Shown piece after piece: positions 35,846-45,507 of a stretch of 64,000 bases of DNA. Every line of letters begins with the position of its first letter. Position 1 is the first letter of the stretch. Both the position numbers and the translations under genes were made by a program. The stretch is taken from positions 62,001 through 126,000 of the forward strand of contig CAJINA010000247.1 of the NCBI GenBank assembly GCA_905176665.1, read 5' to 3'. Origin of the DNA: Olavius algarvensis Delta 4 endosymbiont. Lineage in GTDB: Bacteria; Desulfobacterota; Desulfobacteria; Desulfobacterales; CAJINA01. A model generated the notes under the pieces. That model was not told the origin of the DNA and made no database searches. It worked only from the letters and a program-made list of their open reading frames with translations.

Positions 35846-35894
35846 CAAGGTTTCAAGGTTCAAAGGTTCAGGGTTCAAAGGTTGAAACCCGGAA
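35846..35894. repeat. GGTTCAAAGG-type repeat between leuC and leuD
   Basis: Several GGTTCAAAG/GGTTTC words in tandem (AAGGTTTCAAGGTTCAAAGG and on), ending in GGTTGAAACCC GGAACC, related to runs at 20068-20128 and 37239-37309. Confidence 0.55.
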
Positions 35895-35927
35895 CCGCGA
35901 ACATCTTCTCCAGTGAGACTGGAGATG

Positions 35928-37214
35928 CTATTTTTTATATAGGGGCGAATTGGTAATCTTGCCCGTAATTGCCGTCGCTGCTGCCGTGGCCGGGCTCATC
36001 AGGTGAACCGTGCCCCCTTTGCCCATGCGGCCATTGAAATTACGGTTCGTGGTCGCAGCGCACACTTCACCGTCCGCCAGGACCCCGTTGCTCATACCCA
36101 GGCAGGCCCCGCAGGTGGGATTCGTCACGCAGAAACCGGCCTCCATGAACGTCTGGATAATCCCGCCGGCCAATGCTTCCCGGTAGATCTTAGGCGTGGC
36201 CGGGGAGACAATGCCCCGCACCCGGTCGTCGATGCGCTTGCCTGCCAACACTGCCGCGGCCACCTGCAAATCTTCGAGGCGGCCGTTGGTGCAGGAGCCA
36301 ATGTATACCTGGTCAACCGGGGTATTTTCCATCTGTGACACCGGTTTGACCTGATCGGGCTTGAAACCGAAGGTGGCCACCGGCTCCAGTTCGTCTACAT
36401 TGAAATCGATGACTTCCGCGTAGACGGCATCCTCATCCGCTGTGAAACGCTGAAATTCTTGCAACGCGGCTGCCTTATCCGTGTAAAGGTCGCTGATAAA
36501 CGGCCACAGGTAGTCCACCGTGGTCTGGTCCGGCCGGCAGATTCCACAGGTGCCCCCGGCCTCGATGGCCATGTTGCAGAGGGTCATCCGGGCTTCCATG
36601 GACATGGCGTCCACCACCGGTCCGGTAAACTCGATTACCCGGTTGGTCGCGCCATCCATCCCGATCTTGCCGATGACAGCCAGGATGACGTCTTTGGCAT
36701 AGACGCCCTGGGGCAATTCGCCGGTAATATCGATGCGCATGGTCTGCGGGGTTTTGAACGCGCAGACCCCCTTGAGAATGCCGACCTCCAGATCCGTGGT
36801 TCCCACACCCGCGGCAAACGCCCCGAAGGCGCCATGGGTGCAGGTGTGAGAATCGCCCATGATGATGGTATAGCCGGGACGGACAAAACCTTTTTCCGGA
36901 AAGATCGCATGGCACACGCCGTTGCGGCCGATATCGAAAAAGTCGCCGATGCCCTGGCGCCGGGCCCATTCCCTGAGGGTTTTGCCCTGCAGGGCCGTCT
37001 TGGAATCCTTGGCCGGCGTTACATGGTCGATGACAACTTTGATTTTTTCCGGGTCGCATACGCGGTCTTTACCCCGGGCCACCAGATCGTTTATGGCAAT
37101 CGGGGTGGTGATTTCATGGCAGAAGACCGCATCGAGGGCAATCACCTCGATACCCGCCGCCGGCCGATCCACCCGGTGTGCGTCAAATATTTTTTCAGCA
37201 ATGGTTTGGCCCAT
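35928..37214 (-). CDS. leuC: 3-isopropylmalate dehydratase large subunit
   Basis: 428 residues, the shorter HacA/LeuC type. [4Fe-4S] ligands appear as YIGSCTNGRLEDL and NPTCGACLGMSNGVL; DSHTCTHGAFGAFAAGVGTT and DHVTPAKDSKT are further aconitase-family blocks. AGAGGTAACAAAAA precedes the ATG. Together with leuD this is a complete enzyme; leuA and leuB are not in the window. Confidence 0.92.
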   Translation of the reverse strand: MGQTIAEKIFDAHRVDRPAAGIEVIALDAVFCHEITTPIAINDLVARGKDRVCDPEKIKVVIDHVTPAKDSKTALQGKTLREWARRQGIGDFFDIGRNGVCHAIFPEKGFVRPGYTIIMGDSHTCTHGAFGAFAAGVGTTDLEVGILKGVCAFKTPQTMRIDITGELPQGVYAKDVILAVIGKIGMDGATNRVIEFTGPVVDAMSMEARMTLCNMAIEAGGTCGICRPDQTTVDYLWPFISDLYTDKAAALQEFQRFTADEDAVYAEVIDFNVDELEPVATFGFKPDQVKPVSQMENTPVDQVYIGSCTNGRLEDLQVAAAVLAGKRIDDRVRGIVSPATPKIYREALAGGIIQTFMEAGFCVTNPTCGACLGMSNGVLADGEVCAATTNRNFNGRMGKGGTVHLMSPATAAATAITGKITNSPLYKK

Positions 37215-37238
37215 TTTTTGTTACCTCTATATTGAGAA

Positions 37239-37309
37239 AGGTTCCGCGTTCAACGGTTTCCGTGCCAGGTTAAAACCTCTAAACCTTTAAGCCCTGAGCC
37301 TTGAACCGA
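37239..37309. repeat. GGTTC/AACCT repeat between lepA and leuC
   Basis: AAGGTTCCGCGTTCAACGG through AAACCTCTAAACC to CTTGAACC, a degenerate version of the same word family, in the gap between leuC and lepA. Confidence 0.45.
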
Positions 37310-37311
37310 TT

Positions 37312-39111
37312 TTATTTGTCTGTATCCGTTTTCAGCACCGATAGAAAGGCCGCCTGGGGAATCATGACCTGGCCGACCATTTTCATACGTTTTTTTCCTT
37401 TTTTCTGTTTTTCCAGTAGCTTACGTTTCCGGGAGATATCGCCGCCGTAACATTTGGCGGTGACGTCCTTGCGGAAGGCAGATATGGTTTTCCGGGCGAT
37501 AATGGTACCCCCGATGGCACCCTGGATCGGGATTTTGAACTGCTGGCGGGGGATTTCGTCCCTGAGCTTGTCGCAGGCGTGACGCGCCCTTTCAACCGCG
37601 CGATCCTTGTGGACCAATTGGCTGAGGGCGTCCACCCGTTCTCCATTGATCAGAATGTCCAGCTTGACCAGGTCCGTTTCGCGGAAATCGATAATGTCAT
37701 AGTCAAACGAGCCATATCCCCGGGTGACGGATTTGAGCTTGTCATAAAAATCGTAAATCACTTCCGGCAGGGGCATTTCAAAAATCATCTCCAGCCTATC
37801 GTTGGTCAAATACTGGTAATTTTTATTGATGCCGCGCCGGTCCAGGCAGAGTTTCATGACCGCGCCCATGTAACGGTCCGGCACGATGATGGCAGCCCGG
37901 ATAAACGGCTCGCGCGTATACTCGATGCTGGTAGGATCCGGGTAGAGGGCCGGGTTGTCGATGACCACTTCAGAGCCGTCATTGAGCCCGATGCGATATT
38001 GCACCGAGGGGGCGGTCAGGATCAGCGACAGGCCGTATTCCCTTTCAAGCCGTTCCTGGACGACCTCAAGATGCAGGAGCCCCAAAAAACCGCACCGGAA
38101 TCCGAATCCCAGGGCAGCGGAAGTGTCCTTTTCATAGATCAGGGAGGCATCATTGAGCTTGAGCTTCTCCAGGCCCACGGCCAGGTCTTCGTAGCCATCG
38201 GAGGCCACCGGGTAGATCGATGAAAAAACGACCGGTTTGGCTTCCTTGAAACCAGGCATGGGGTCTTCACAGCCCTTTTTACGGTGTGTGATGGTATCCC
38301 CGCAGCGCGTATCGCTGACGGTCTTGATACCGGCAATCAGATAGCCCACCTGGCCCGCGGACAGCTTTTTTTGGGGGATGCGGGTGATCTGGAATACGCC
38401 GACCTCTTCAACTTTGTGCTCGGCCTGGTTGGACATGAACATGATCTTGTCCCCGGGCCGGATAACCCCGTGGAATACCCGAAAGTGGACGATCGTGCCC
38501 CGAAACGGGTCGTAATGACTGTCAAAAATGAGGGCCTTCAGCGGCGCCTCTGGATCCCCTTGCGGGGGAGGCAGGTGTTTTACGGCACCCTCCAGTACGT
38601 CAACGATCCCCAGACCTTCCTTGGCCGACGTGAGGATGGCGGCCTCTGCATCGAGCCCGAGGTCTTCCTCGATCTGTGATTTCACCCGGTCCACATCCGC
38701 AGCCGGCAGATCGATCTTGTTGATTACCGGAATGATTTCCAGGTCGTGTTCGAGCGCCAGATAGAGGTTGGCCAGGGTCTGAGCTTCCACCCCCTGGCTT
38801 GCGTCGATCAGCAGAAAAGCTCCCTCGCAGGAGGCAAGGGCCCGGCTGACCTCGTAGGTAAAATCCACATGCCCGGGGGTGTCGATCAGATTGAGCTCGT
38901 AGGTGTGGCCATCTTCGGCAGTGTAGGGCAGGGAGACCGTCTGGCTCTTGATGGTGATCCCCCGCTCACGTTCGATATCCATGGTATCCAGGATCTGGTC
39001 CTGAAAATCCCTCTCCGATACCACGTCGGTCGCCTGAATCAGACGATCGGAAAGGGTGGATTTGCCATGGTCGATGTGTGCGATTATGCTGAAATTTCGA
39101 ATCTGTCTCAT
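37312..39111 (-). CDS. lepA: Translation elongation factor 4 (LepA/EF4)
   Basis: 599 residues, the family length. G1 AHIDHGKST (about 10-18), G2 region ERGITIKSQT, G3 DTPGH, G4 NKID, then the EF4-specific C-terminal domain ending in KRKLLEKQKKGKKRMK. GTPase that acts on the ribosome under stress or high salt. Divergent from the REC-GGDEF gene. Confidence 0.97.
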   Translation of the reverse strand: MRQIRNFSIIAHIDHGKSTLSDRLIQATDVVSERDFQDQILDTMDIERERGITIKSQTVSLPYTAEDGHTYELNLIDTPGHVDFTYEVSRALASCEGAFLLIDASQGVEAQTLANLYLALEHDLEIIPVINKIDLPAADVDRVKSQIEEDLGLDAEAAILTSAKEGLGIVDVLEGAVKHLPPPQGDPEAPLKALIFDSHYDPFRGTIVHFRVFHGVIRPGDKIMFMSNQAEHKVEEVGVFQITRIPQKKLSAGQVGYLIAGIKTVSDTRCGDTITHRKKGCEDPMPGFKEAKPVVFSSIYPVASDGYEDLAVGLEKLKLNDASLIYEKDTSAALGFGFRCGFLGLLHLEVVQERLEREYGLSLILTAPSVQYRIGLNDGSEVVIDNPALYPDPTSIEYTREPFIRAAIIVPDRYMGAVMKLCLDRRGINKNYQYLTNDRLEMIFEMPLPEVIYDFYDKLKSVTRGYGSFDYDIIDFRETDLVKLDILINGERVDALSQLVHKDRAVERARHACDKLRDEIPRQQFKIPIQGAIGGTIIARKTISAFRKDVTAKCYGGDISRKRKLLEKQKKGKKRMKMVGQVMIPQAAFLSVLKTDTDK

Positions 39112-39157
39112 ACTTGGTAATCTAACCGTTCATCTGGCACGGTCAATCAATGTGCGG

Positions 39158-39186
39158 TTGACACAATATGTGAATATAGGTATATT
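39158..39186 (+). promoter_or_regulatory. Sigma-70-type promoter of the REC-GGDEF gene
   Basis: TTGACA at 39158-39163, 17-bp spacer, TATATT at 39181-39186, about 68 bp before the start. Confidence 0.7.
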
Positions 39187-39253
39187 CGCCTAAATATTAT
39201 ATAAAAATCGCCCTTTTATCAGATAACACCATTTCCTGCAACTGCGACTTGTA

Positions 39254-40204
39254 ATGACGATGCCTACAGCTTTAGTCCAAGATAATGGATCGAACAACCA
39301 AAATCTGGATAATCGCATCCTGATTGTGGATGATGATGATGCCATCCGGGATTCCATGCAGGAGTTTATCGAGCGATCCGGCTATACCGCTTTTTCGGCC
39401 GGCAGTGCCGAGGAGGCCATGGAACTGCTCGCCAAGGAAGAGGTCCATGTGACCATCACCGATATCATCCTCCCGGGCCGCGACGGACTGGAACTGACCG
39501 ACTACATCAAGTCCGGCTACGACATCGATGTAATCGTGATGACCGGTTACAGTGGCGACTATTCCTATGAAGAGGCCATCAATAAGGGCGCCAGCGATTT
39601 TGTATTCAAGCCGGTCCGGTTTGAAGAGTTGCTCCTGCGCCTGAAGCGGGTCTTGAAGGAAAGGCGTCTGACCAAAGAGCGCGCCAAAATGCTCGGCAAG
39701 TTGCAGAACCTGGCCATTACCGACGGTCTGACGAAGCTCTACAACTCACGGCATTTCTACAACCAACTGGACGTGGAAGTGGGGCGCTGCCGGCGTTACA
39801 AACACCCCCTGGCCCTGCTATTGCTCGATATCGACCATTTCAAGGACTACAATGACACCTACGGCCACTTGGAGGGCGACAAGGTACTGGTGTCGATCGG
39901 CCTGAACATACAAGACTGCCTGCGGGGCATGGATTCGGCCTATCGCTATGGGGGTGAGGAGTTCACGGTCATCCTTCCGGAGACCAACGGCGAGGAGGCC
40001 CGGACCGTGGCGGAACGTATCCGGCGAAAGATCGAGTCCGAACCGCACAATCCTGGTGAGGAAGCCAACGTTGCTGTGACCATCAGTGTCGGGGTCACCG
40101 AGTATGTGAATGGAGAAGATATCGCGGCGTTTGTGCAGCGGGCCGATCAGGCCATGTATGGGTCCAAGACGAAAGGCCGGAATATCGTGACGATTCAGTA
40201 TTGA
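39254..40204 (+). CDS. Response regulator with GGDEF (diguanylate cyclase) domain
   Basis: 316 residues. REC domain 21-135 with acidic pocket VDDDD, phosphoacceptor Asp70 (ITDIILPGRDG), Thr97 and Lys119. GGDEF domain from about 150 (LAITDGLTKLYNSRHF) with active-site motif GGEEF at 233-237 and an upstream RGMD (224-227) fitting the inhibitory I-site. It should make c-di-GMP when phosphorylated and be product-inhibited. Start could be codon 1 or the Met two codons later. No partner kinase nearby; PilZ protein 4 kb away is a possible effector. Confidence 0.93.
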   Translation: MTMPTALVQDNGSNNQNLDNRILIVDDDDAIRDSMQEFIERSGYTAFSAGSAEEAMELLAKEEVHVTITDIILPGRDGLELTDYIKSGYDIDVIVMTGYSGDYSYEEAINKGASDFVFKPVRFEELLLRLKRVLKERRLTKERAKMLGKLQNLAITDGLTKLYNSRHFYNQLDVEVGRCRRYKHPLALLLLDIDHFKDYNDTYGHLEGDKVLVSIGLNIQDCLRGMDSAYRYGGEEFTVILPETNGEEARTVAERIRRKIESEPHNPGEEANVAVTISVGVTEYVNGEDIAAFVQRADQAMYGSKTKGRNIVTIQY

Positions 40205-40329
40205 TGCGTTTGGCTGAAGCCGTATGCATCCGTCTTAACTGTTTTGTGCCAAGATAAAATCAAACCCGCCCACAAGCAGAGCCTGATACCCAACCCCCAA
40301 TCTATTCATTCCACTCGAACACCACAATA

Positions 40330-40417
40330 GAACCTATCTAAAAAACGGATATTGGTTCAAAATTCATTCCTCCCTCAGGCAAGACGCCCGACAGGAAGAC
40401 TTTTTTGTGATGCGTTC
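40330..40417 (-). repeat. Dispersed palindromic element, copy E (internally deleted)
   Basis: Only about 88 bp. The left end (GAACCTATCTAAAAAACGG, then ATATTGGTTCAAAAT) matches the outer arm of copies A and D, and the right end AAGACTTTTTTGTGATGCGT leads into TCTA; the central part is missing. Its last bases form the TAG stop of the rhomboid gene. The rest of 40205-40416 shows no gene. Confidence 0.7.
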
Positions 40418-41412
40418 TACCCGGCCGGCTGCATGACTATATTCACCTTTAAATAGAGATCGCCGGCCTTACCATCAGGGGCTATCTTCCCCTGACCTTT
40501 CAGGCGTAGCTTCTGGTCTTGATTGACCCCGGGCGGGACGGTCACCCGGAGCATTCTTTTCTTGTACCCCAGGGGGATGCTGACCAGTTTGCGGGTGCCG
40601 GTGAAAGATTCGTACGGGGTGATTGCAATAGTGCCGTACAGGTTCAATTCCGCCGGGGAAGCCTCGGGCCTGACCACCTGCAGGCGGGTGGTGCGTTTTT
40701 TTCCGGTGGCCTGTCGCAGCCGGGCGGACATACCGGCTGACGGCAGCCGCGCAAATGCTTTCAGGAGCACCATACCGCCCACAAATCCGCCGATGTGAGC
40801 CCACCAAGCCACCCCGCCGCTGGCGGACTGGCTGGCGGCCTGACTGCCGGCAGCGTTGATAAACTGCAGTACAAACCAGAAACCGAGAAAAAAGAAAGCC
40901 GGAATCTCAATGAACCAAGGGATAAAGAAAATAGGGATCAAGGTCAGGATCTTCGCGTTCGGATGGAGCAGGAAATAGGCCCCCATTACCCCGGCGATAG
41001 CACCGCTGGCTCCGATGACGGCCACGGGGGACTGCATGTTCAAGACCATGTGGCTGATGCCCGACACCAGGCCGCACAGCAGGTAAAAGACCAGGTAGCG
41101 CAGATGCCCGAGATGGTCTTCGACATTGTCGCCGAAGATATACAAGGTCCACATGTTGCCCAGCAGATGCCAGAAACCGCCGTGCAGGAACATAAACGAC
41201 AGCCAGGCGAAGACTTGCTGGGGCAGGGTATAATAGGCGGCAATGCGGTCGACTGTGTAACGGGCCGGGACCAGGCCGTAGAGATGGATGAAGCGGTTCA
41301 GCTCAGGGCCCTGGGCCATTTCCAGAAGGTATACCACGACATTTATTCCGATCAGGGTCATGGTAACGACCGGATAGTTGTGTGAAGGTGCGGTGTCGCG
41401 AATGGGTATCAT
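40417..41412 (-). CDS. Rhomboid protease fused to a DnaJ C-terminal-like domain
   Basis: 331 residues. Six TM helices to about residue 222. Catalytic Ser136 in IGASGAIAGVMGAYF and His206 in WWAHIGGFVGG; the L1-loop feature FLHGGFWHLLGNMWTLY is present, so the protease should be active. Residues ~257-330 (LYGTIAITPYESFTGTRKLV; RVTVPPGVNQDQKLRLKGQG; AGDLYLKVNI) look like the DnaJ/Hsp40 C-terminal peptide-binding domain, without J-domain or zinc finger. This would place a substrate-holding domain on the cytoplasmic side of the protease. The C-terminal assignment is from motif recall. Confidence 0.85.
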   Translation of the reverse strand: MIPIRDTAPSHNYPVVTMTLIGINVVVYLLEMAQGPELNRFIHLYGLVPARYTVDRIAAYYTLPQQVFAWLSFMFLHGGFWHLLGNMWTLYIFGDNVEDHLGHLRYLVFYLLCGLVSGISHMVLNMQSPVAVIGASGAIAGVMGAYFLLHPNAKILTLIPIFFIPWFIEIPAFFFLGFWFVLQFINAAGSQAASQSASGGVAWWAHIGGFVGGMVLLKAFARLPSAGMSARLRQATGKKRTTRLQVVRPEASPAELNLYGTIAITPYESFTGTRKLVSIPLGYKKRMLRVTVPPGVNQDQKLRLKGQGKIAPDGKAGDLYLKVNIVMQPAG

Positions 41413-41839
41413 GGGTTAGTTTATTATCAGTTCTGAATTTACCTCAAAACGCATGCGTCATATGACTGATGCGGTCGAGAAATCAAAAAATTACGGCCTC
41501 ATTTTTATCTGGTTCGGTCTGCAGTTGCAATGCACCATTGGGTTCATTTTCATTCGCGTGAAAGAAAACGAACCAAAAGAATACGTCCGTGTTGGGCGGC
41601 CCGGCGCGTTCCCCTGTGCTTCTCGAGCGGGCGGACGCTTCGAGGCGCACTATGCTCAGATAATCAGAGCGTCGCTATATCAAACTATGGGCACCCTTCT
41701 CTCCTGCTTGGTGCCCTGCGTTGCTGGACTTCCCGCCAGTTTTAATACTCAATGGTGGGTCGTGTCACAAAGGGTGAAGATCAAGGCCAGTTGAATTGAC
41801 AGCGCTTGTTTTGGGGACTACCGATATTACCTGCGAGGG
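41413..41839. other. 427-bp gap with palindromic and decayed sequence
   Basis: An imperfect hairpin occupies 41541-41574 (GGTTCATTTTCATTC on the left, GAAAGAAAACGAACC on the right). Downstream are short frames (113 and 71 codons) with biased Cys/Arg composition that look like spurious translations of repeat DNA. No gene called. Confidence 0.45.
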
Positions 41840-42679
41840 CTAAGAATTTACAGTAGGCGATATCCGCATGCTGATATCAACCGACCGGGCCTGGTGAGTC
41901 AGGGCTCCGACAGAAATGATGTCCACACCGGTGGCAGCCAGGTCCGGGAGTTTTTCTAAACTCACATTCCCCGATATCTCCACAATGGCCTGATGGTTGA
42001 TCTTTGCTACGGCCGTGCGGATTTGATCCAGGTCCATGTTGTCCAGCATGATGACGTCCGCGCCGGCCTGCAAGGCCTCGGTGACTTCTGCCAGGGTACT
42101 CACTTCAACCTCGGTTTTGACGAGATGGGAGGTGTGGGCCCGCACACGCGTGACCGCCGTAGTGATGCTGCCGCAGGCGGCAATGTGGTTGTCCTTTATC
42201 AACACCCCGTCATACAGACCCATGCGATGGTTGGCGGCACCGCCTATCCGGACGGCATATTTTTCAAGTACCCGCCAGCCGGGGGTCGTCTTGCGGGTGT
42301 CTACGAGCCTTACCGGGTGCGCCTGCACGGCTTCGACATAGGGGCGTACATGGGTGGCAATGCCGGACAGGCGCTGCAGGAAATTCAAAGCCGTCCGTTC
42401 ACCGTAGAGCAGCGATCTCAAATTTCCGGCGAGGCTCAATATGCCGGCCCCTGCGTCAAGCTTGTCCCCATCCGCACAGTGGGTGCTAATTTCCAAGTCC
42501 GGGTCCAGGGTAGTAAAGACCTGCACGGCCACATCCAGGCCGGCCAGGATCAGGGCTTGTTTGGCGATGATCTCGGCCGTGCCGGCCTTACCCCGGGGCA
42601 CGAGGTTGTCGGTGGTAATATCGCCGGAGCCGATATCTTCCGCCAGGGCGGTTTCGATAAGTTGTTTTACAATGTGCAT
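41840..42679 (-). CDS. nadC: Nicotinate-nucleotide pyrophosphorylase (QAPRTase)
   Basis: 279 residues. LAEDIGSGDITTDNLVPRGK at the N-terminus, RLVDTRKTTPGWRVLEKYAV with GGAANHRMGLYDGVLIKDNH (the quinolinate/PRPP site), and GADVIMLDNMDLDQI are all typical. Converts quinolinate plus PRPP to NaMN in NAD synthesis. Overlaps the valS stop by one base (TGATG), so translation is coupled. Confidence 0.96.
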   Translation of the reverse strand: MHIVKQLIETALAEDIGSGDITTDNLVPRGKAGTAEIIAKQALILAGLDVAVQVFTTLDPDLEISTHCADGDKLDAGAGILSLAGNLRSLLYGERTALNFLQRLSGIATHVRPYVEAVQAHPVRLVDTRKTTPGWRVLEKYAVRIGGAANHRMGLYDGVLIKDNHIAACGSITTAVTRVRAHTSHLVKTEVEVSTLAEVTEALQAGADVIMLDNMDLDQIRTAVAKINHQAIVEISGNVSLEKLPDLAATGVDIISVGALTHQARSVDISMRISPTVNS

Positions 42680-45330
42680 CAGACCATGCCTTGCAAGCGT
42701 TCCTTGCTTGCCTGAAGTTTTTCCTGCTTTTCCGTCAACATCTGGTGTTTCGCGCGTACCTTTTCAATGACATCGGCCGGCGCCTTGCCCAGGAAACCCT
42801 CGTTGGACAGCTTTTTGGAAACACCCTGCAACTCCTTGGCAATCTTGGCTATCTCCTTGTCCAGACGAGCGGCTTCCCTGGCAAAATCGATAATACCTTC
42901 AAGATTTACCAGAACGGTGGCGCCTTCCACAATAACCGCTGCCGAAGATTTGGGCTTATCTGCCGGTACGGATATGTCCAGGGATGTTGCCCGGGCAAGA
43001 TTGCAGATCAGATCCGTGTAGGTTGCCAGGGTTTCCCGCTGGGCATCCTCCGGTGTTTGGACTTGAACGGCCAGTTCCATGGACGGGGTAATATTCATCT
43101 CGCCCCGGACATTGCGTATGCCGGTAATAATGCCCATGACCAGGTTCATGTCGATTTCGGCCTGGTCGTCACGGGTAACGCCCGCGGTGTCGCCGGCCGG
43201 GTAGGCGGCCTGCATGACCGAGCCTTCGGTCCCGGGCAGTTTATGCCAGATTTCTTCCGTAACAAAAGGCATCAGGGGATGTAAGATCACGATGGTGTCT
43301 TTGAGAACCCGGTAGAGCACATTCAACGTGTTCTGTTTTTTCTCTTCGTCTTCGCCGTAAAGGGCTGGTTTGGAAGCCTCCAGGTACCAGTCGCAGAACT
43401 CATGCCATATGAACTTGTACAGCGCGCCGGCTGCTTCATTAAACTTGTAGTCGTCCAGGGCGACGGCGACTTTCCGGCTCAGGCGACTCAGGCGAGACAG
43501 GATCCAGCGATCGGCCAGGGACAGTTTGCCACGGTCTATTTCACCCCCGGCCGTTTGAATGTGCATCAGGGAAAAGCGGGCCGCATTCCAGAGTTTGTTG
43601 ACAAAATGCCGGTAGCCCTCGACCCGTTTTTCGGACATTTTTACATCCCGGCCCTGGACCGCGAAGGCCGCCAGAGTGAACCGGAACGCATCGGTTCCAT
43701 AAGACTCGATAACCGTCAGCGGATCGATGACGTTGCCCTTGGACTTGCTCATCTTCTTACCCTTTTCATCGCGCACCAGGGCATGGACATACACATCCTT
43801 GAACGGGATGGTACCCATGAAGTGAATACCCATCATCATCATGCGGGCCACCCAGAAAAAGAGGATGTCAAATCCGGTCACCAGTACCGAGGTGGGGTAG
43901 AAGGTTTTCAGCAAATCGGTTTCTTTAGGCCAGCCCATGGTCGAAAAGGGCCACAAGGCGGAAGAGAACCAGGTGTCGAGCACGTCGGTATCCTGCACCA
44001 TGTCGGTGCTCCGGCAGTCAGGGCAGCTTTCCGGCGCCTGCACGGCGACCACCATCCGGCCGCAGGCCGCGCAAGTCCAGGCCGGAATCTGATGGCCCCA
44101 CCAGATCTGGCGGGAAATGCACCAGTCCCGGATGTTTTCCAGCCAGTCATAATAGGTCTTTTCCCAGGTCTGGGGTATGATGCGGGTCTGACCGGTCTTG
44201 ACGGCTGCGATGGCCTTGTCGGCGAGCGGTTTGGCCTTCACAAACCACTGCCGGGACAAGTTCGGTTCGACGATTTCCTTGCAGCGATAGCAATGGCCCA
44301 CACTGTGTTGATAGGGGTCGATTTTTTCAAGCAGGCCCTCTGCTTCGAGGGCCTTGATAACTGCGTCGCGGCAGGCAACTCGGTCCAAACCTTCGAACTG
44401 GCCGGCCTCCGCCGTCATGAAGCCGTTGTCGTCGATGACCTTGACTGCGGGGAGATCGTGTTTGCGGCCCAGTTCGAAATCGTTGGGGTCGTGGGCCGGG
44501 GTAATCTTCAGGCCGCCGGTTCCAAAACTCATGTCGACGTAACTATCTCGTATGATGGGAATGTTTTTGTTCAACAACGGCAAGGTGACCTGGCCGGCCG
44601 GCAGGTCGGCATAGCGCTCATCCTCCGGATGAACCGCCACGGCCGTATCCCCCAGCATGGTTTCCGGCCGGGTGGTCGCCACCACGATATAGCCGTCGCC
44701 GTCCGCATAGGGGTACCGGATATGGTAAAGATGGCCGTCGCGCTCCTCGTGTTCCACCTCCAGGTCGGCCAGGGCCGTGTGGCACCGGTGGCACCAATTG
44801 ATGATGTAATCCCCCTGGTAGATCAACCCCTCCTCGTAGAGCTGCACAAAAACCTTGCGTACGGCCGCGGAAAGGCCCTCGTCCATGGTAAAGCGTTCGC
44901 GTTTCCAGTCACAGGAGGCTCCGAGACGCTTGAGCTGATTGATGATGGCATTGCCCGATTTGTGTTTCCAGTCCCACACTTTTTCGATAAATTTCTCCCG
45001 GCCGACTTCATGCCGGGTCAGGCCTTCTGCGGCCAGCTGCCGTTCGACCACATTCTGGGTAGCGATGCCTGCATGGTCGGTGCCCGGCATCCACAAGACA
45101 TTATCGCCTTTCAGGCGGCGGTACCGGCAGAGCACATCCTGCATGGTGTTGTTCAGCGCGTGCCCCATGTGCAGAACGCCGGTTACATTGGGTGGTGGTA
45201 TGACGATCGAATAGCTGGGACGGGTGCTGGTATCCGCTGCTGCAAAAAGTTGCTCCTGCTCCCAAACAGCGTACCATTTTTTCTCAACATTTCCGGGTTC
45301 ATACCCCTTTTCCAGCATATCAGCACACAT
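42679..45330 (-). CDS. valS: Valyl-tRNA synthetase
   Basis: 883 residues. HIGH-type motif HMGHALN near residue 54, KMSKSKGN in the second half, CP1 editing domain between them, tRNA-binding anticodon domain and a C-terminal coiled-coil arm (LDKEIAKIAKELQGVSKKLS). NVTGVLHMGHALNNTMQD and GTDHAGIATQ are ValRS blocks. AAGGAG before the ATG. Charges tRNA-Val in the cytosol. Confidence 0.97.
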   Translation of the reverse strand: MCADMLEKGYEPGNVEKKWYAVWEQEQLFAAADTSTRPSYSIVIPPPNVTGVLHMGHALNNTMQDVLCRYRRLKGDNVLWMPGTDHAGIATQNVVERQLAAEGLTRHEVGREKFIEKVWDWKHKSGNAIINQLKRLGASCDWKRERFTMDEGLSAAVRKVFVQLYEEGLIYQGDYIINWCHRCHTALADLEVEHEERDGHLYHIRYPYADGDGYIVVATTRPETMLGDTAVAVHPEDERYADLPAGQVTLPLLNKNIPIIRDSYVDMSFGTGGLKITPAHDPNDFELGRKHDLPAVKVIDDNGFMTAEAGQFEGLDRVACRDAVIKALEAEGLLEKIDPYQHSVGHCYRCKEIVEPNLSRQWFVKAKPLADKAIAAVKTGQTRIIPQTWEKTYYDWLENIRDWCISRQIWWGHQIPAWTCAACGRMVVAVQAPESCPDCRSTDMVQDTDVLDTWFSSALWPFSTMGWPKETDLLKTFYPTSVLVTGFDILFFWVARMMMMGIHFMGTIPFKDVYVHALVRDEKGKKMSKSKGNVIDPLTVIESYGTDAFRFTLAAFAVQGRDVKMSEKRVEGYRHFVNKLWNAARFSLMHIQTAGGEIDRGKLSLADRWILSRLSRLSRKVAVALDDYKFNEAAGALYKFIWHEFCDWYLEASKPALYGEDEEKKQNTLNVLYRVLKDTIVILHPLMPFVTEEIWHKLPGTEGSVMQAAYPAGDTAGVTRDDQAEIDMNLVMGIITGIRNVRGEMNITPSMELAVQVQTPEDAQRETLATYTDLICNLARATSLDISVPADKPKSSAAVIVEGATVLVNLEGIIDFAREAARLDKEIAKIAKELQGVSKKLSNEGFLGKAPADVIEKVRAKHQMLTEKQEKLQASKERLQGMV

Positions 45331-45430
45331 CTTTTATCGCTCCTTGCGCCTGCAAATTGAAATCAGAAATCGTTCTCGAAACCACCAAAAAAAACCATTT
45401 TGAACCGTTTGTCAATCTGTATGAATAGAA

Positions 45431-45458
45431 AGCGGGGATTAATCAGTTAATCCCCGCT
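45431..45458. terminator. Perfect 12-bp stem hairpin
   Basis: AGCGGGGATTAA/TTAATCCCCGCT around TCAG. On the minus strand TTTCTATTC follows, so it could end transcription from the acidic-protein gene; on the plus strand no T-tract. Confidence 0.5.
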
Positions 45459-45507
45459 CAATATAAATACGTCCGTCAGGTTATTGAAAGCGCCCTTGCT
45501 ATTATGT

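Noticed and set aside
41453..41794. 113-codon frame between rhomboid and nadC
   Set aside because: Translation resembles spurious ORFs over repeat DNA; no RBS and overlapping alternative frames look equally coding.
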